A stretch of 64,000 nt of DNA from Spirochaetia bacterium (GTDB lineage: Bacteria > Spirochaetota > Spirochaetia > Treponematales > Rectinemataceae): the NCBI GenBank assembly GCA_029975555.1, contig JARKOY010000105.1, forward strand, positions 1 to 64,000, in the 5' to 3' direction. The translations under genes and the position numbers were made by a program. Within the stretch, counting starts at the first letter, position 1. Each line of letters opens with the position of its first letter. Below are positions 18,197 to 27,392 of this stretch, piece after piece. A model generated the notes under the pieces. That model did no database searches. It saw only the letters and a program-made list of their open reading frames with translations, and was not told where the DNA came from.

Positions 18197-19741
18197 ATGG
18201 AAACGATAGAATTCCCCGAGACGCTCACAGGGCTTCACATTCATCTTGTGGGTGCGAAAGGTACCGGCATGACGGCCCTGGCAGAAATTCTGCACAGCAG
18301 GGGGGCACTGCTTACAGGCAGCGATGTGGCCGACGTATTCTACACCGACAGCATCCTTCATTCCCTTGATGTCAGACTTTTTGAGAATTTCGACGCTCAG
18401 CATGTGCCTGCAAACGCCGACCTGGTCATTTACTCAGCCGCATATTCACAGGATGCGAACCCAGAGCTTAAGACGGCCATACAGCGCCATATTCCCATTT
18501 TCAGTTATCCACAGGCCCTCGGCGCGCTTTCGCGCCACAGCAGATCCGCCGGCGTAGCAGGGGTGCACGGCAAAACGACGACGACCGCACTGGCTGGCAT
18601 TCTTATGGAAGCGCTCTCGATGCCCGCCACCGTCCTTGCAGGATCGGCGATCTCAAATTTCAACAGCCGCTGTACGCTCATTCGGGGAGACGATTATTTC
18701 ATCGCCGAAACGTGTGAATACCGCAAGCATTTTCTCAACTTCAAACCATCGTGGATCGTGCTCACCTCGGTGGAGAGCGACCATCAGGACTATTTTCCGA
18801 CTTATGAGAGCATCAGAGATGCCTTTGTAGAGTATGTCCTCACGTTGCCCGAGGATGGCGTCCTCATCTTCTGCGCAGACCAGCCGGGTGCCGTCGAAGT
18901 GGCAGACATTGCCCTACAAAAGAGAAAAAATATAAGATTTGTAGAGTACGGCTTTTCGGCAAAAGGGAAATATAAAATCAGGGATTTTCAGCCAGAGGCG
19001 GGCACCAACACCTTTGCAGTGAGCGATGCGCCTGCCATCCTCCAGCTCCACGTGCCGGGTCGACACCTGGTGCTGGATGCCGTCGCCGCGATTGCGCTGG
19101 CCGATTCGATTTTCGAGGCACAGACATCGCGGGGCTTCGGCAGAGAGGAGTGGAACCGTATCGCCACGGCGCTCGCATCCTTCCGTGGTTCAAAACGTCG
19201 CAGCGAAATAATCGGCGAGTTCGAAGGTGTTCTGATTCTGGACGATTATGGCCACCATCCCACGGCAATACGGGCCACCATCGAGGGAATCAAAAAGTTT
19301 TGGCCGCACAGGCGCCTCGTGGTGGACTTCATGTCGCACACCTACACGAGGACAATCGCCCTGCAGGACGATTTTGTCGCCTCTCTGGATGGGGCAGACG
19401 CCGTTGTCATGCACAAGATATATTCCTCCGCGCGCGAGCAGCCCATTCCAGGATTCGACGGCAAAACGCTCTTCTGTAAGCTCTGCGAACGGAGAGTCGA
19501 CCTTGTGCCGATAGGCCTTGAACCTATCACCGAAAATCTGGCGACACCAGGCCAAACCTCACATGGCAGAGCCTTAGACAGGGGTTTTGCCTTATACAGC
19601 GAAGAACCGCTGGATGCATGCGACATGCTGCTGGATATCCTTCGTCCGGGCGACATCTTCCTCACCATGGGGGCAGGAGATAACTGGAAATTAGGTAAGG
19701 CCATTGCAGACCAACTGAGGGCCCAGGAGCACCATCTATGA
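18197..19741 (+). CDS. murC: UDP-N-acetylmuramate-L-alanine ligase (MurC-like)
   Basis: This 514-residue Mur ligase adds the first amino acid of the peptidoglycan stem peptide. It has the N-terminal UDP-binding glycine motif (GAKGTGM near residue 20), the ATP loop GVHGKTTTT near residues 121-129, the central AETCEYRKHFL segment, and DDYGHHPTAI in the C-terminal domain. The last motif is shared with Mpl, but the C-terminal ligase domain and first-in-operon position favour MurC. It overlaps yicC by 4 bp. Confidence 0.88.
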   Translation: METIEFPETLTGLHIHLVGAKGTGMTALAEILHSRGALLTGSDVADVFYTDSILHSLDVRLFENFDAQHVPANADLVIYSAAYSQDANPELKTAIQRHIPIFSYPQALGALSRHSRSAGVAGVHGKTTTTALAGILMEALSMPATVLAGSAISNFNSRCTLIRGDDYFIAETCEYRKHFLNFKPSWIVLTSVESDHQDYFPTYESIRDAFVEYVLTLPEDGVLIFCADQPGAVEVADIALQKRKNIRFVEYGFSAKGKYKIRDFQPEAGTNTFAVSDAPAILQLHVPGRHLVLDAVAAIALADSIFEAQTSRGFGREEWNRIATALASFRGSKRRSEIIGEFEGVLILDDYGHHPTAIRATIEGIKKFWPHRRLVVDFMSHTYTRTIALQDDFVASLDGADAVVMHKIYSSAREQPIPGFDGKTLFCKLCERRVDLVPIGLEPITENLATPGQTSHGRALDRGFALYSEEPLDACDMLLDILRPGDIFLTMGAGDNWKLGKAIADQLRAQEHHL

Positions 19742-20604
19742 AGAGCATGACAGGCTTCGCACACCACACGATTTCAGAACATGGCATTCAGGGCATGATA
19801 ACGCTGAAATCCTACAACAACCGCTTTTTGGACATTGCGGTGTCTCTTCCGCCCGCCGCGTCCGCCATTGAGCCATATGTGCGCGATTTTTTAGGATCTC
19901 GCATCGCGCGCGGCAAGATAGAATGCACGTTCAAACTCAAAAAAGTGGAAGTCTCTCTCGAAGATATTGCGCTTCACTTTCAATCTGCGAAGATGCTTTC
20001 GGAACAGCTGAGAAGCCTCGCCGAAGCATGTCAGATAGAAGATAGCCCCACACTCGACATTCTCACCCGTTTCCCAGGCATTGTCGAGATGAATATGGAT
20101 ATCGACGAAGCCGGTCTGTGGCAGATACTGTCGCCCGCACTGGAAGAGACGTGGCGCGAATTCGAGGAGAGCAGGGTGCGCGAAGGTGTTGCGACCGAGG
20201 CGAATATCATGCGCCAGTTGGAGAGGTTCCAGACGAAACTGGCAGAGATAGAGGCAAAAGCCGATACTCTCGAGCAATTGGTGCACGACCAGATCGTGGC
20301 CCGTTTTAAGGAACTGCTTGCAGAAGAGTACGACGAAAGCCGCGTGCTCCAAGAGGTCGCCGTGCAGCTCGTGAGGCTCACCATCAATGAAGAGATCGAG
20401 CGCCTCAAGGCCCACCTTGAGGCGTTTCGGTCCATGTCGGCCCAGCCCTGCTGCGGCAAAAAACTTGATTTTCTTTGTCAGGAGATGAACAGGGAAGTGA
20501 ACACCATCGGCTCCAAAAACATGCTCGTGACAATTTCGCACGCAGTGGTCGAGATGAAGGACGCGCTCGAGAATATTCGAGAGCAGCTCAGAAATGTGGA
20601 GTAA
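19738..20604 (+). CDS. yicC: YicC family endoribonuclease-like protein
   Basis: This 288-residue protein belongs to the YicC family, members of which have endoribonuclease activity. It shows the family's beginning MKSMTGFAH and the end motif EMNREVNTIGSKN near residues 248-260, with the DUF1732 C-terminal region. The middle is helical and charged. The start overlaps the murC stop (ATGA) and has AGGAGC 8 nt upstream. It sits in a murC-yicC-kinase-SDR string. Confidence 0.93.
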   Translation: MKSMTGFAHHTISEHGIQGMITLKSYNNRFLDIAVSLPPAASAIEPYVRDFLGSRIARGKIECTFKLKKVEVSLEDIALHFQSAKMLSEQLRSLAEACQIEDSPTLDILTRFPGIVEMNMDIDEAGLWQILSPALEETWREFEESRVREGVATEANIMRQLERFQTKLAEIEAKADTLEQLVHDQIVARFKELLAEEYDESRVLQEVAVQLVRLTINEEIERLKAHLEAFRSMSAQPCCGKKLDFLCQEMNREVNTIGSKNMLVTISHAVVEMKDALENIREQLRNVE

Positions 20605-20611
20605 CCTGACG

Positions 20612-21130
20612 ATGGGTATCATCGCTATATCGGGCAAGGCAGGCTGTGGCAACACCACGGTGCTCCATCTTGTTGCGGAGAAGCTTGGCTTTGAGCCTAT
20701 AAATTACACTTTTCGCTCAATGGCCGCAGACATGGGCATACCGTTTGAAGAGCTTTTGAAAAGGGCACAGGAGAACCTTGAGTACGACCGCATGCTCGAC
20801 GCACACCAGGCCATGCTCGCACGGAAGGGAAACACGGTCATCGGCTCAAGGCTCGCAATCTGGATGGTGCCGGAAGCAGACCTCAAGGTGTACCTCAAGG
20901 CGAGTCACGAGGTCCGCGTGCGGCGGATCCATGCGCGCGAAGGAGGAGACCTTGCGAGTATAGAACAGTTCACTCGAGAGAGGGACGCGAGGGACCGCAG
21001 CAGATATCTTACGCTTTACAACATCGATATCGATGACTTTTCCTGCGCCCATCTCGTAATCGATACCGAGCGCTGGTCGGCAGTGCAGATCGCACAGATC
21101 ATTGCGGAAGCCTATACTGTGGCGAAGTGA
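20612..21130 (+). CDS. Cytidylate kinase-like protein with altered P-loop
   Basis: This 172-residue protein resembles the short archaeal-type cytidylate kinase-like family. The P-loop reads GKAGCGNTT at residues 8-16: the usual Walker A lysine is Asn14, and a Lys occurs at position 9 instead. Downstream are IGSRLAIWM and the lid-like RIHAREGGD and RDRSRYLTLYNID segments. A canonical cmk is present at 33.4 kb, so this is not the sole CMP kinase; its substrate is uncertain. The start at 20612 has GGAG 9 nt upstream, 7 nt after yicC. Confidence 0.78.
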   Translation: MGIIAISGKAGCGNTTVLHLVAEKLGFEPINYTFRSMAADMGIPFEELLKRAQENLEYDRMLDAHQAMLARKGNTVIGSRLAIWMVPEADLKVYLKASHEVRVRRIHAREGGDLASIEQFTRERDARDRSRYLTLYNIDIDDFSCAHLVIDTERWSAVQIAQIIAEAYTVAK

Positions 21131-21151
21131 GAGATCGGCAAGGGGACTCGG

Positions 21152-21970
21152 ATGGAACAAAAGCATCACACGAAGGTGGCCTTTGTCACCGGCGCGACGA
21201 GCGGCCTCGGGCTCGCAATCGCGCGGTCTTTGGCTGGTGCGGGATACGCAGTCTATGGGGGAGGTAGGCGTCCTGCGCCCGCAGAGATGCCGTCGGACGT
21301 TACATACGTGCAGACCGACGTCACTTCCGACGTGTCGGTCAGAAAAAGTATAGACTATGTGCTTTCCGTCGCAGGCCGCGTAGACCTCCTCGTGTGCGCT
21401 GCGGGCTCCGGAATAAGCGGAGCAATAGAGGATGTCCCGATAGAGGAGGCGACATCGCAGCTCGACGTGAATTTTTTCGGGGTGGTGAGGGTGGTGCAGG
21501 CCCTCCTGCCATCCATGCGCCGACAAAGAGGCGGCAGAATCATCGTCATCGGTTCGATAGCGGGCAAGACAGGAATGCCGTTTCAGGCCTACTATTCTGC
21601 GAGCAAGTTTGCGCTCGAAGGATTTGTCGAGTCGCTGCGCTACGAGGTGAGCGCCTTCAATATAGAAGCGTGCATCGTGGAGCCTGGGGATTTCAGGACA
21701 GGCTTTACGGGAGCGAGAAAGAAAATCATACCTGAAGCCAGCGCGTATCGTGAGAAGTTCGAAAGCGTCATCGCGGTGCAGGAGCACGATGAAACGCATG
21801 GTGCAGATCCTGTGATCGCGGCCAGAAGAATCGTACAGCTCGCCGACGCTCGCCATCTTCCTGCCCGGATCACCGTGGGGCCACTCTTTGAGCGTTTTGC
21901 AGTCTGGGTGCGCCGCGTTATACCCGACAAATGGTTCGAAGCTTTTTACAGAATCTACTACAGGCTCTAG
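21152..21970 (+). CDS. Short-chain dehydrogenase/reductase
   Basis: This 272-residue oxidoreductase has the classical SDR features: the dinucleotide-binding motif TGATSGLG near residues 13-20, the NNAG equivalent CAAGSG, the catalytic Ser in IGSIAG and the YxxxK pair in YYSASK near residue 155. The PGDFRTGF segment that follows is also family-typical. The substrate cannot be inferred. An AAGGGGA sequence precedes the ATG, 21 nt after the kinase-like gene, so the two are probably co-transcribed. Confidence 0.88.
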   Translation: MEQKHHTKVAFVTGATSGLGLAIARSLAGAGYAVYGGGRRPAPAEMPSDVTYVQTDVTSDVSVRKSIDYVLSVAGRVDLLVCAAGSGISGAIEDVPIEEATSQLDVNFFGVVRVVQALLPSMRRQRGGRIIVIGSIAGKTGMPFQAYYSASKFALEGFVESLRYEVSAFNIEACIVEPGDFRTGFTGARKKIIPEASAYREKFESVIAVQEHDETHGADPVIAARRIVQLADARHLPARITVGPLFERFAVWVRRVIPDKWFEAFYRIYYRL

Positions 21971-21982
21971 GCCTCGAGCTTT

Positions 21983-22012
21983 TTCACCGTCTGCGCTATG
22001 ATAGTGTATAGT
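21983..22012 (+). promoter_or_regulatory. Possible galM promoter
   Basis: TTCACC at 21983-21988 and TATAGT at 22007-22012 are 18 bp apart. The leader would be about 27 nt and contains the AGAGGAG ribosome-binding site of galM. Confidence 0.45.
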
Positions 22013-22044
22013 TTCAGAAACGAACAATGCGAGAGGAGTGGCGT

Positions 22045-23094
22045 ATGCATGCTGAACCAAAGATAGAGATAAAGCCTTTTGGGATCCTTTCGGAGGGAGA
22101 CGAGGTCCTGCTGTTCGTGCTGAAGGCGGGTGACTTTCGTGCGGCATTCTCCAACTGGGGGGCGACATGGACAAGCTTTCTCATGCCCGATACAAAGGGG
22201 CAGCGTCATGACATCATCCTCGGCTTTTCGACACTCTCAGGCTACCTGGGCAAGCATCCGTACTTTGGCTCAACCGTGGGACGCTTTGCGAACAGAATCC
22301 GAGGAGCGAAATTCAGCGTGGACGGCAGGGAATACCGCCTCTTCGCCAACAACGGTCCCAATCATCTGCATGGCGGCCGCCGTGGCTTTGACAAATATCT
22401 CTGGAATTATGAAGTATCTACGCTCAACGGGGAGCCTGCCGTCAAATTTTTCAGGACGAGCCAAGACGGCGAAGAGGGCTATCCGGGGACAGTGTCTGCA
22501 GAGGTGACCGTCAGCCTGTCCGAATCGGGGTCCTTGAGGCTGAAGTACCTGGCCACCACAGATGCGAAGACTCCCGTCAACCTCACGAACCACGCGTACT
22601 TCAACCTCGCCGGGGAAGGGAATGGCCTGATTCTCGATCACGAACTGCAGATGCGCGCGAACTTCTATCTGCCTGTGGATCAGGAGCTCATTCCTACGGG
22701 GAGTAAAGCGCCGGTCGACGGAACGGCCATGGACTTCAGGCGTGCAAAGGCCATAGGAAGGGACATTGCCCAGGCGGGGGGCGGCTACGATTTTTGCTAC
22801 GTCATCGATCCTGAGTGCTTGCCCCTGAAGCCTTTTGCCACAGTGCGCGAACATAGTTCGGGACGGAGTATGACGGTCGCCACAACCTTGCCAGCCGTCC
22901 AGTTCTATACGGGGAACAACCTCGCGGGCATTGTGGGGAAACGTGGCTCAATATACGACAGATATGCAGGATTCTGTCTTGAGACTGAGATGTACCCCGA
23001 TTCTCCGAATCGTCAAGAATTCCCTTCTCCCTTTCTTATGCCCGGAGAAAAGTGGGAGCATGAAACAGTATATTCATTTAGTGTAAATAAATAA
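22045..23094 (+). CDS. galM: Aldose 1-epimerase (galactose mutarotase)
   Basis: This 349-residue enzyme interconverts alpha and beta anomers of galactose and related aldoses. Family signatures are GSTVGRFANRI near residues 75-85, NHLHGG near 106-111, NLTNHAYFNLAG near 183-194 with the catalytic His, and a late catalytic Glu in CLETEMYPDS. I chose the ATG at 22045, 6 nt after AGAGGAG; the frame also opens at 22027. A galactokinase lies 33 kb away, so the galactose genes are not clustered. prfB follows after 14 nt. Confidence 0.92.
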   Translation: MHAEPKIEIKPFGILSEGDEVLLFVLKAGDFRAAFSNWGATWTSFLMPDTKGQRHDIILGFSTLSGYLGKHPYFGSTVGRFANRIRGAKFSVDGREYRLFANNGPNHLHGGRRGFDKYLWNYEVSTLNGEPAVKFFRTSQDGEEGYPGTVSAEVTVSLSESGSLRLKYLATTDAKTPVNLTNHAYFNLAGEGNGLILDHELQMRANFYLPVDQELIPTGSKAPVDGTAMDFRRAKAIGRDIAQAGGGYDFCYVIDPECLPLKPFATVREHSSGRSMTVATTLPAVQFYTGNNLAGIVGKRGSIYDRYAGFCLETEMYPDSPNRQEFPSPFLMPGEKWEHETVYSFSVNK

Positions 23095-23108
23095 CCAGGA
23101 GAAGAATT

Positions 23109-24240
23109 ATGCTTGAAGACCTGTCAAAACCCATTCACGACCTGAAAGAGGAAATCCTTGAAATCTGGGGGCGTCTTTGACGCCTCTGCAATTGAAGAGA
23201 GGATACGCGCAAAGGAAGCGCTGACCGGCGATGCCGATTTTTGGTCGGACCAGAAAAAAGCCCGAAAGATTCTCAGTGAAATAAAAACCCTCCAGGAACG
23301 CCTTGAAACCTGGAGAAAATTGCACGACGACATTCTCTCGTTGGAAGAGATGTACGAGCTTGTCCGTGAAGAAGACCATCAGGATATGGAGGGCGACTTG
23401 CGCGCGAGCCTTGAGGATATTCAAGGTCGCTTCGACAAAGCGTTGGTCATCGAGCTCTTGTCCGGCGAAGCAGACAGAAACGACGCCTTTTTGACCATCC
23501 ACGCGGGTTCTGGCGGCACCGAGGCCTGCGACTGGGCCAGCATGCTGTACAGGATGTATCTCCGCTGGGCCGAACGCCATGATTTCAGCGTCGAAACCAT
23601 CGATTTTCTTGAGGCGGAGGGTGGAATCAAGTCGGTGACTCTTCAGATATCCGGGGAATATGCGTATGGCTATCTGAAGGGAGAGACTGGCGTCCACAGG
23701 CTCGTGAGGATATCTCCCTTCGATGCGAACGCAAGGCGCCACACGTCCTTCGCCTCAGTATCCGTGATGCCGGTCTTGGACGAATCGATAGAAATCGATA
23801 TCCGGCCTGAGGATATCCGTATTGACACCTACCGCGCAGGTGGTGCCGGCGGGCAGAAGGTCAACAAGACCGACTCGGCGGTGAGGATAACCCACCTCGC
23901 CACGGGCATCGTCGTCACCTGTCAGAACGAGCGCAGCCAATATAAAAACAAAGATGTGGCGATGAGTGTTCTCAAATCGAGGCTGTATGAATATTATAAG
24001 GCTGAGCGTGACAAGGAGACGGCAAAGTTCGCAGGGGAAAAGAAAGAGATTGCCTGGGGCTCCCAGATTCGATCCTATGTGTTTCAACCCTACACGATGG
24101 TCAAAGACCATCGGAATAAATTCTCGGTCGGAAATGTGCAGGCTGTGATGGACGGCGACATCGATCCGTTTATCGAGGCGTATCTGCACTGGCAATGGAA
24201 GGGCGGAACCGCCGCCGAAGAGGAAGATGAAGATATCTGA
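23109..24240 (+). CDS. prfB: Peptide chain release factor 2, with programmed +1 frameshift
   Basis: RF2 ends translation at UGA and UAA. The first 23 codons run from ATG 23109 to CTT 23175-23177, followed by an in-frame TGA at 23178-23180. A +1 slip at CTTTGAC moves reading to GAC 23179-23181 and continues to 24240, giving about 376 residues. A GGGGG run lies just before the slip codon, as in the known autoregulatory site. The stop-recognition tripeptide SPF is at residues 202-204 and the catalytic GGQ at 247-249, near the E. coli positions. The ATG has AGGAGAAG upstream. The gene itself ends in TGA. Confidence 0.96.
23164..23181 (+). promoter_or_regulatory. RF2 programmed frameshift site
   Basis: The TGG GGG CGT CTT TGA C context has the G-rich internal Shine-Dalgarno-like stretch (23167-23171), the slippery CTT and the UGA stop followed by C. 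This is the known RF2 autoregulation: low RF2 makes the ribosome pause at UGA and slip +1. Confidence 0.93.
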
Positions 24241-25165
24241 CCAGTGGGCCATGGGGCTGCTCATTTTCGTTCTGATTTCATTGTCGATAGGGCATGCCGT
24301 GGCTCAGAGCGCCTCGACCGTCTCGAGCGGCGTCAGCAGCGTCGCGGTCTGCGTGCCTCTGAAAACCGATGAAATGGTGCTTTCTCGGCTGTCATCTTCA
24401 GCGTCTGGCTCTGGTGCCGACCCAAAGCTGTGGTGGAGCCTCATCGGAGAGATGCTTGCGCGACCGCAGACGCTCTCCAACGGGGGCCCGTACCCTGAGG
24501 CGGTCAGCCTCGCACGACTGATGGAAGCATCGCTTTCTTCGGCTACAAACCTCGCCACAATACGCTCCATCGACATCGATGCTCTGAAAGCGATGCAGAC
24601 AGAAAACGTCGAAACATCCATATTGCAGGCAAAGGCGCTCCAGAATGTCGATGCAGCAGTGCTTATGCTGTATACGGTCCATGACTCCACCGTCCAGTTT
24701 GGAGCGCTTTTTTTGACAAAAACAGGGGAGGGGGCTTCCTACTTCTCAGGTGCCTTGTCGATCTTCGGGCTTGCGGAGGGGACACGAGAAGCGGTCAATG
24801 CCTTTGTCGCGAAGAATATCTTGGTGCCAAAGGCGCAAGCCTCCCAGGGCTCGCTGGCATCGGGAGAAGCTTCGTCTGTGCCTTCAACGTTGCCCGTCAT
24901 CGAGCCATGGAAAGATAGGTCAAAGTACGAGCAGGCAAACGCAAGGTTTCAGTTTTCAATCGGAGGCGTCGCGATCGGCCTGTCGGCCTCCATGGTGTCG
25001 TTTGGCCTCTGGCAGGCCTATCAGGAGGCCGCTTACAGAAACACTGCCTTCGAAGGCGCGGTAACTGCTTCAGCTATAGCGACGGGAGCCTGCGTGGCAG
25101 TGACCGCCGCTTTTCTCACGTCTGCCATATGGAACGTGGTCCTGATGTTGCAGGCGTCCCACTGA
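24227..25165 (+). CDS. Unknown envelope protein between prfB and ftsY
   Basis: I do not recognise this 312-residue protein. It has an N-terminal signal-like hydrophobic stretch (about residues 9-26, ending HAVAQS), a Ser/Ala-rich middle of about 200 residues, and two hydrophobic segments near the C-terminus (about 245-263 and 278-308). It overlaps the end of prfB by 14 nt and lies 25 nt before ftsY, so it is co-transcribed with translation and secretion genes. A GAGGAAG sequence abuts the ATG. Confidence 0.68.
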   Translation: MKISDQWAMGLLIFVLISLSIGHAVAQSASTVSSGVSSVAVCVPLKTDEMVLSRLSSSASGSGADPKLWWSLIGEMLARPQTLSNGGPYPEAVSLARLMEASLSSATNLATIRSIDIDALKAMQTENVETSILQAKALQNVDAAVLMLYTVHDSTVQFGALFLTKTGEGASYFSGALSIFGLAEGTREAVNAFVAKNILVPKAQASQGSLASGEASSVPSTLPVIEPWKDRSKYEQANARFQFSIGGVAIGLSASMVSFGLWQAYQEAAYRNTAFEGAVTASAIATGACVAVTAAFLTSAIWNVVLMLQASH

Positions 25166-25190
25166 TGCCGCAGATGAAAATGGAGAGACT

Positions 25191-26057
25191 ATGAAGTTTT
25201 CCGAAAGAATCAAAATGCTGTTCCGTCGCAACCTGTTGACCGATGAAGTATTCGAAGATCTCGCCGATTTGCTGATTGAGGGTGATATCGGAGCATCGCT
25301 CGCGTTTGAGCTCGTGGAGGCGCTCAAGTCTTCCTGCAGGAAGGAAGGCATTTCGACCACTGAAGATGCAAAGAAAAAACTGAAAGAACTTTTGCGCCAC
25401 CACATTAAGACGGCGAAGTTCGAGCTTGCTCCCGACAGGCTGAATGTCGTCCTCATGCTGGGAGTGAATGGTGTGGGCAAAACGACGAGCTGCGCCAAAC
25501 TGGCCTCGTGGGTCCAGAAGACTAGGCCTGGACGCCCCGTCGTCCTCGCGGCGGGCGACACTTTCCGCGCTGCGGCGATCGAGCAACTCAAGATTCACGG
25601 CGAGAGACTCGGCGTGCGCGTCGTGGCACAGCAGCACGGCGCCGACCCAGGGGCAGTGCTGTGGGATGCCATCGACGCCGCCAGGACCGGGAACGCCCAA
25701 CTTGTCATCGCGGACACTGCCGGCCGCATGCACACTCGTGCTGACCTCCTCAAAGAGCTTGAAAAGCTCGACCGGGTGGTGAAGCAGAAGGCCGGCGAGG
25801 TCGACTACCGCAAACTCCTGGTCCTCGACGCCACGACAGGTCAGAACGCCATGCGACAGGCGGAGATCTTTCACGGAGCCGTGAACGTCGACGGCGTCGT
25901 CATGACGAAATACGATTCTACCTCGAAAGGAGGTATGATTATTGCCGTGAGCCGGCAATTCGGCCTTCCGACGCTATTCTTGGGCACAGGCGAAAAGTAT
26001 GAAAATTTCGTTCCCTTCGATCCTGAGGCCTACCTCGACGATTTTGTCGGTGAATAG
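25191..26057 (+). CDS. ftsY: Signal recognition particle receptor FtsY
   Basis: This 288-residue SRP GTPase docks ribosome-SRP complexes at the membrane. It contains only the NG domain: G1 GVNGVGKTT at residues 91-99, DTFRAAA, DTAGR, TKYDSTSKGG and the terminal GTGEKYENFVPFD. The acidic A domain found in E. coli is absent, as in many bacteria. A GGAGAG sequence precedes the ATG. It is followed after 12 nt by the lolC-like gene. Confidence 0.95.
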   Translation: MKFSERIKMLFRRNLLTDEVFEDLADLLIEGDIGASLAFELVEALKSSCRKEGISTTEDAKKKLKELLRHHIKTAKFELAPDRLNVVLMLGVNGVGKTTSCAKLASWVQKTRPGRPVVLAAGDTFRAAAIEQLKIHGERLGVRVVAQQHGADPGAVLWDAIDAARTGNAQLVIADTAGRMHTRADLLKELEKLDRVVKQKAGEVDYRKLLVLDATTGQNAMRQAEIFHGAVNVDGVVMTKYDSTSKGGMIIAVSRQFGLPTLFLGTGEKYENFVPFDPEAYLDDFVGE

Positions 26058-26069
26058 GACAAGACCATC

Positions 26070-27392
26070 ATGGCCGCAAACGAACAGTCCCACAATCATC
26101 AAAGGGACACAAAATTGCTACCCCTCCTCCACATTGCATTCCGATGGTCGATGACGAGAAAAAAAACCGCACATCAGACGGGCTTACGCTTCGCCACCCT
26201 CGGCATCGCCGCAGGCATTGTGGCCCTCATTGTGGTCATGAGCGTCATGAATGGATTTCAGAGACAGTACATCGACTCACTTTTGGAGACGACGAGCTTT
26301 CATGTCAGGGTAAAAGCCGAGGATTCGCATATTTCGGCACTGTCCCAGTCGCTGCGACAGAATCCCCTCGTCCGGTCGGTGACCCCCTTCGTGGAGACAA
26401 ACCTCCTCGCCGAAGGTCCGGAAAACCACCAGAGCATCCTGCGCGTCATGTGGGTAGGGCCGCAGGACCTCGCCGCGGATGCAGGCTTCTGCAAGGCGCT
26501 GCACCTTTCTCCCACCATGGCAGAGGAGAGCCTTGCAGGCGGAATTCTGCTCGGGTCCGAGGCAGCGCGTCTCTTGGGGGCATATAAGGGGGTGGGGCTT
26601 ACCATGCGAGGAGCGCTCGTGAGCCTCGACGAGGGCATACAACAGTATGCGATCGATGCGCCGGTGTCCAGGCTGTTTCGCTCAGGATACTACGACCTTG
26701 ATGCGGGGCTTGCGATTGTCTCGCGCGAAAAAATCGCGAGCATTCCGTGCGCCCCAGGCCCCACTGTACTAGGAGTAAAGCTGAAAAGGCCGGAACAGGT
26801 GGATGCGCTTGTCGAGACGCTTTCCCACGAAGAAGGGGTAGAGAACGTCGAGTCGTGGCGCGATTACAACCGCAGCTTTTTCAGCGCGCTCCGCACCGAA
26901 AAAATAGTGATGTTCCTGCTCGTCAGCATCATCTTTGCGGTTGTGGGCATCAATATTCATTATTCAATGCGCCGCACTATCGCTAGAAAAGCGAGAGATC
27001 TCGCCATATTATCGGCGTTCGGCACAAGCCAGCGGTCTATCTCCACGATCTTCGTGCTCGAAGGGCTTGTCGTCGGCATCGTAGGGGCCCTGCTTGGAAT
27101 CGCGGTCGGCATCCCCGTCGCTCAGAATGCCGACCGCATCATAAACGGCGCCATCGCGCTGCTTGAAGTTTTCGCCTCGCTCTTGTACCACATTGGCATT
27201 GTGAAGAGCGTTCCCGACCTTAGACTTTTTTCTCCGACTGTCTTCTACACCGAAGGGATCCCTTCGAGAGTTCTCGCTTCGGACATAAGTCTGATCGCGG
27301 CATTTGCGGTCATTTTCCCTGCCGTGGCGATCTATCTTGCATACCGGCGTTTCAGAGACGCTTCTCCTCTGGAGGTTCTGCGCAGTGAATGA
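26070..27392 (+). CDS. lolC: LolC/LolE-type lipoprotein exporter permease (first)
   Basis: This 440-residue inner-membrane protein has the MacB/FtsX layout: one N-terminal helix (about residues 43-62), a periplasmic domain of about 220 residues and three C-terminal helices (about 285-305, 330-352 and 405-425). It should pair with the LolD ATPase and the second permease to release lipoproteins from the inner membrane. The C-terminal SPLEVLRSE ending is typical of the family. It overlaps lolD by 8 nt. Confidence 0.88.
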   Translation: MAANEQSHNHQRDTKLLPLLHIAFRWSMTRKKTAHQTGLRFATLGIAAGIVALIVVMSVMNGFQRQYIDSLLETTSFHVRVKAEDSHISALSQSLRQNPLVRSVTPFVETNLLAEGPENHQSILRVMWVGPQDLAADAGFCKALHLSPTMAEESLAGGILLGSEAARLLGAYKGVGLTMRGALVSLDEGIQQYAIDAPVSRLFRSGYYDLDAGLAIVSREKIASIPCAPGPTVLGVKLKRPEQVDALVETLSHEEGVENVESWRDYNRSFFSALRTEKIVMFLLVSIIFAVVGINIHYSMRRTIARKARDLAILSAFGTSQRSISTIFVLEGLVVGIVGALLGIAVGIPVAQNADRIINGAIALLEVFASLLYHIGIVKSVPDLRLFSPTVFYTEGIPSRVLASDISLIAAFAVIFPAVAIYLAYRRFRDASPLEVLRSE

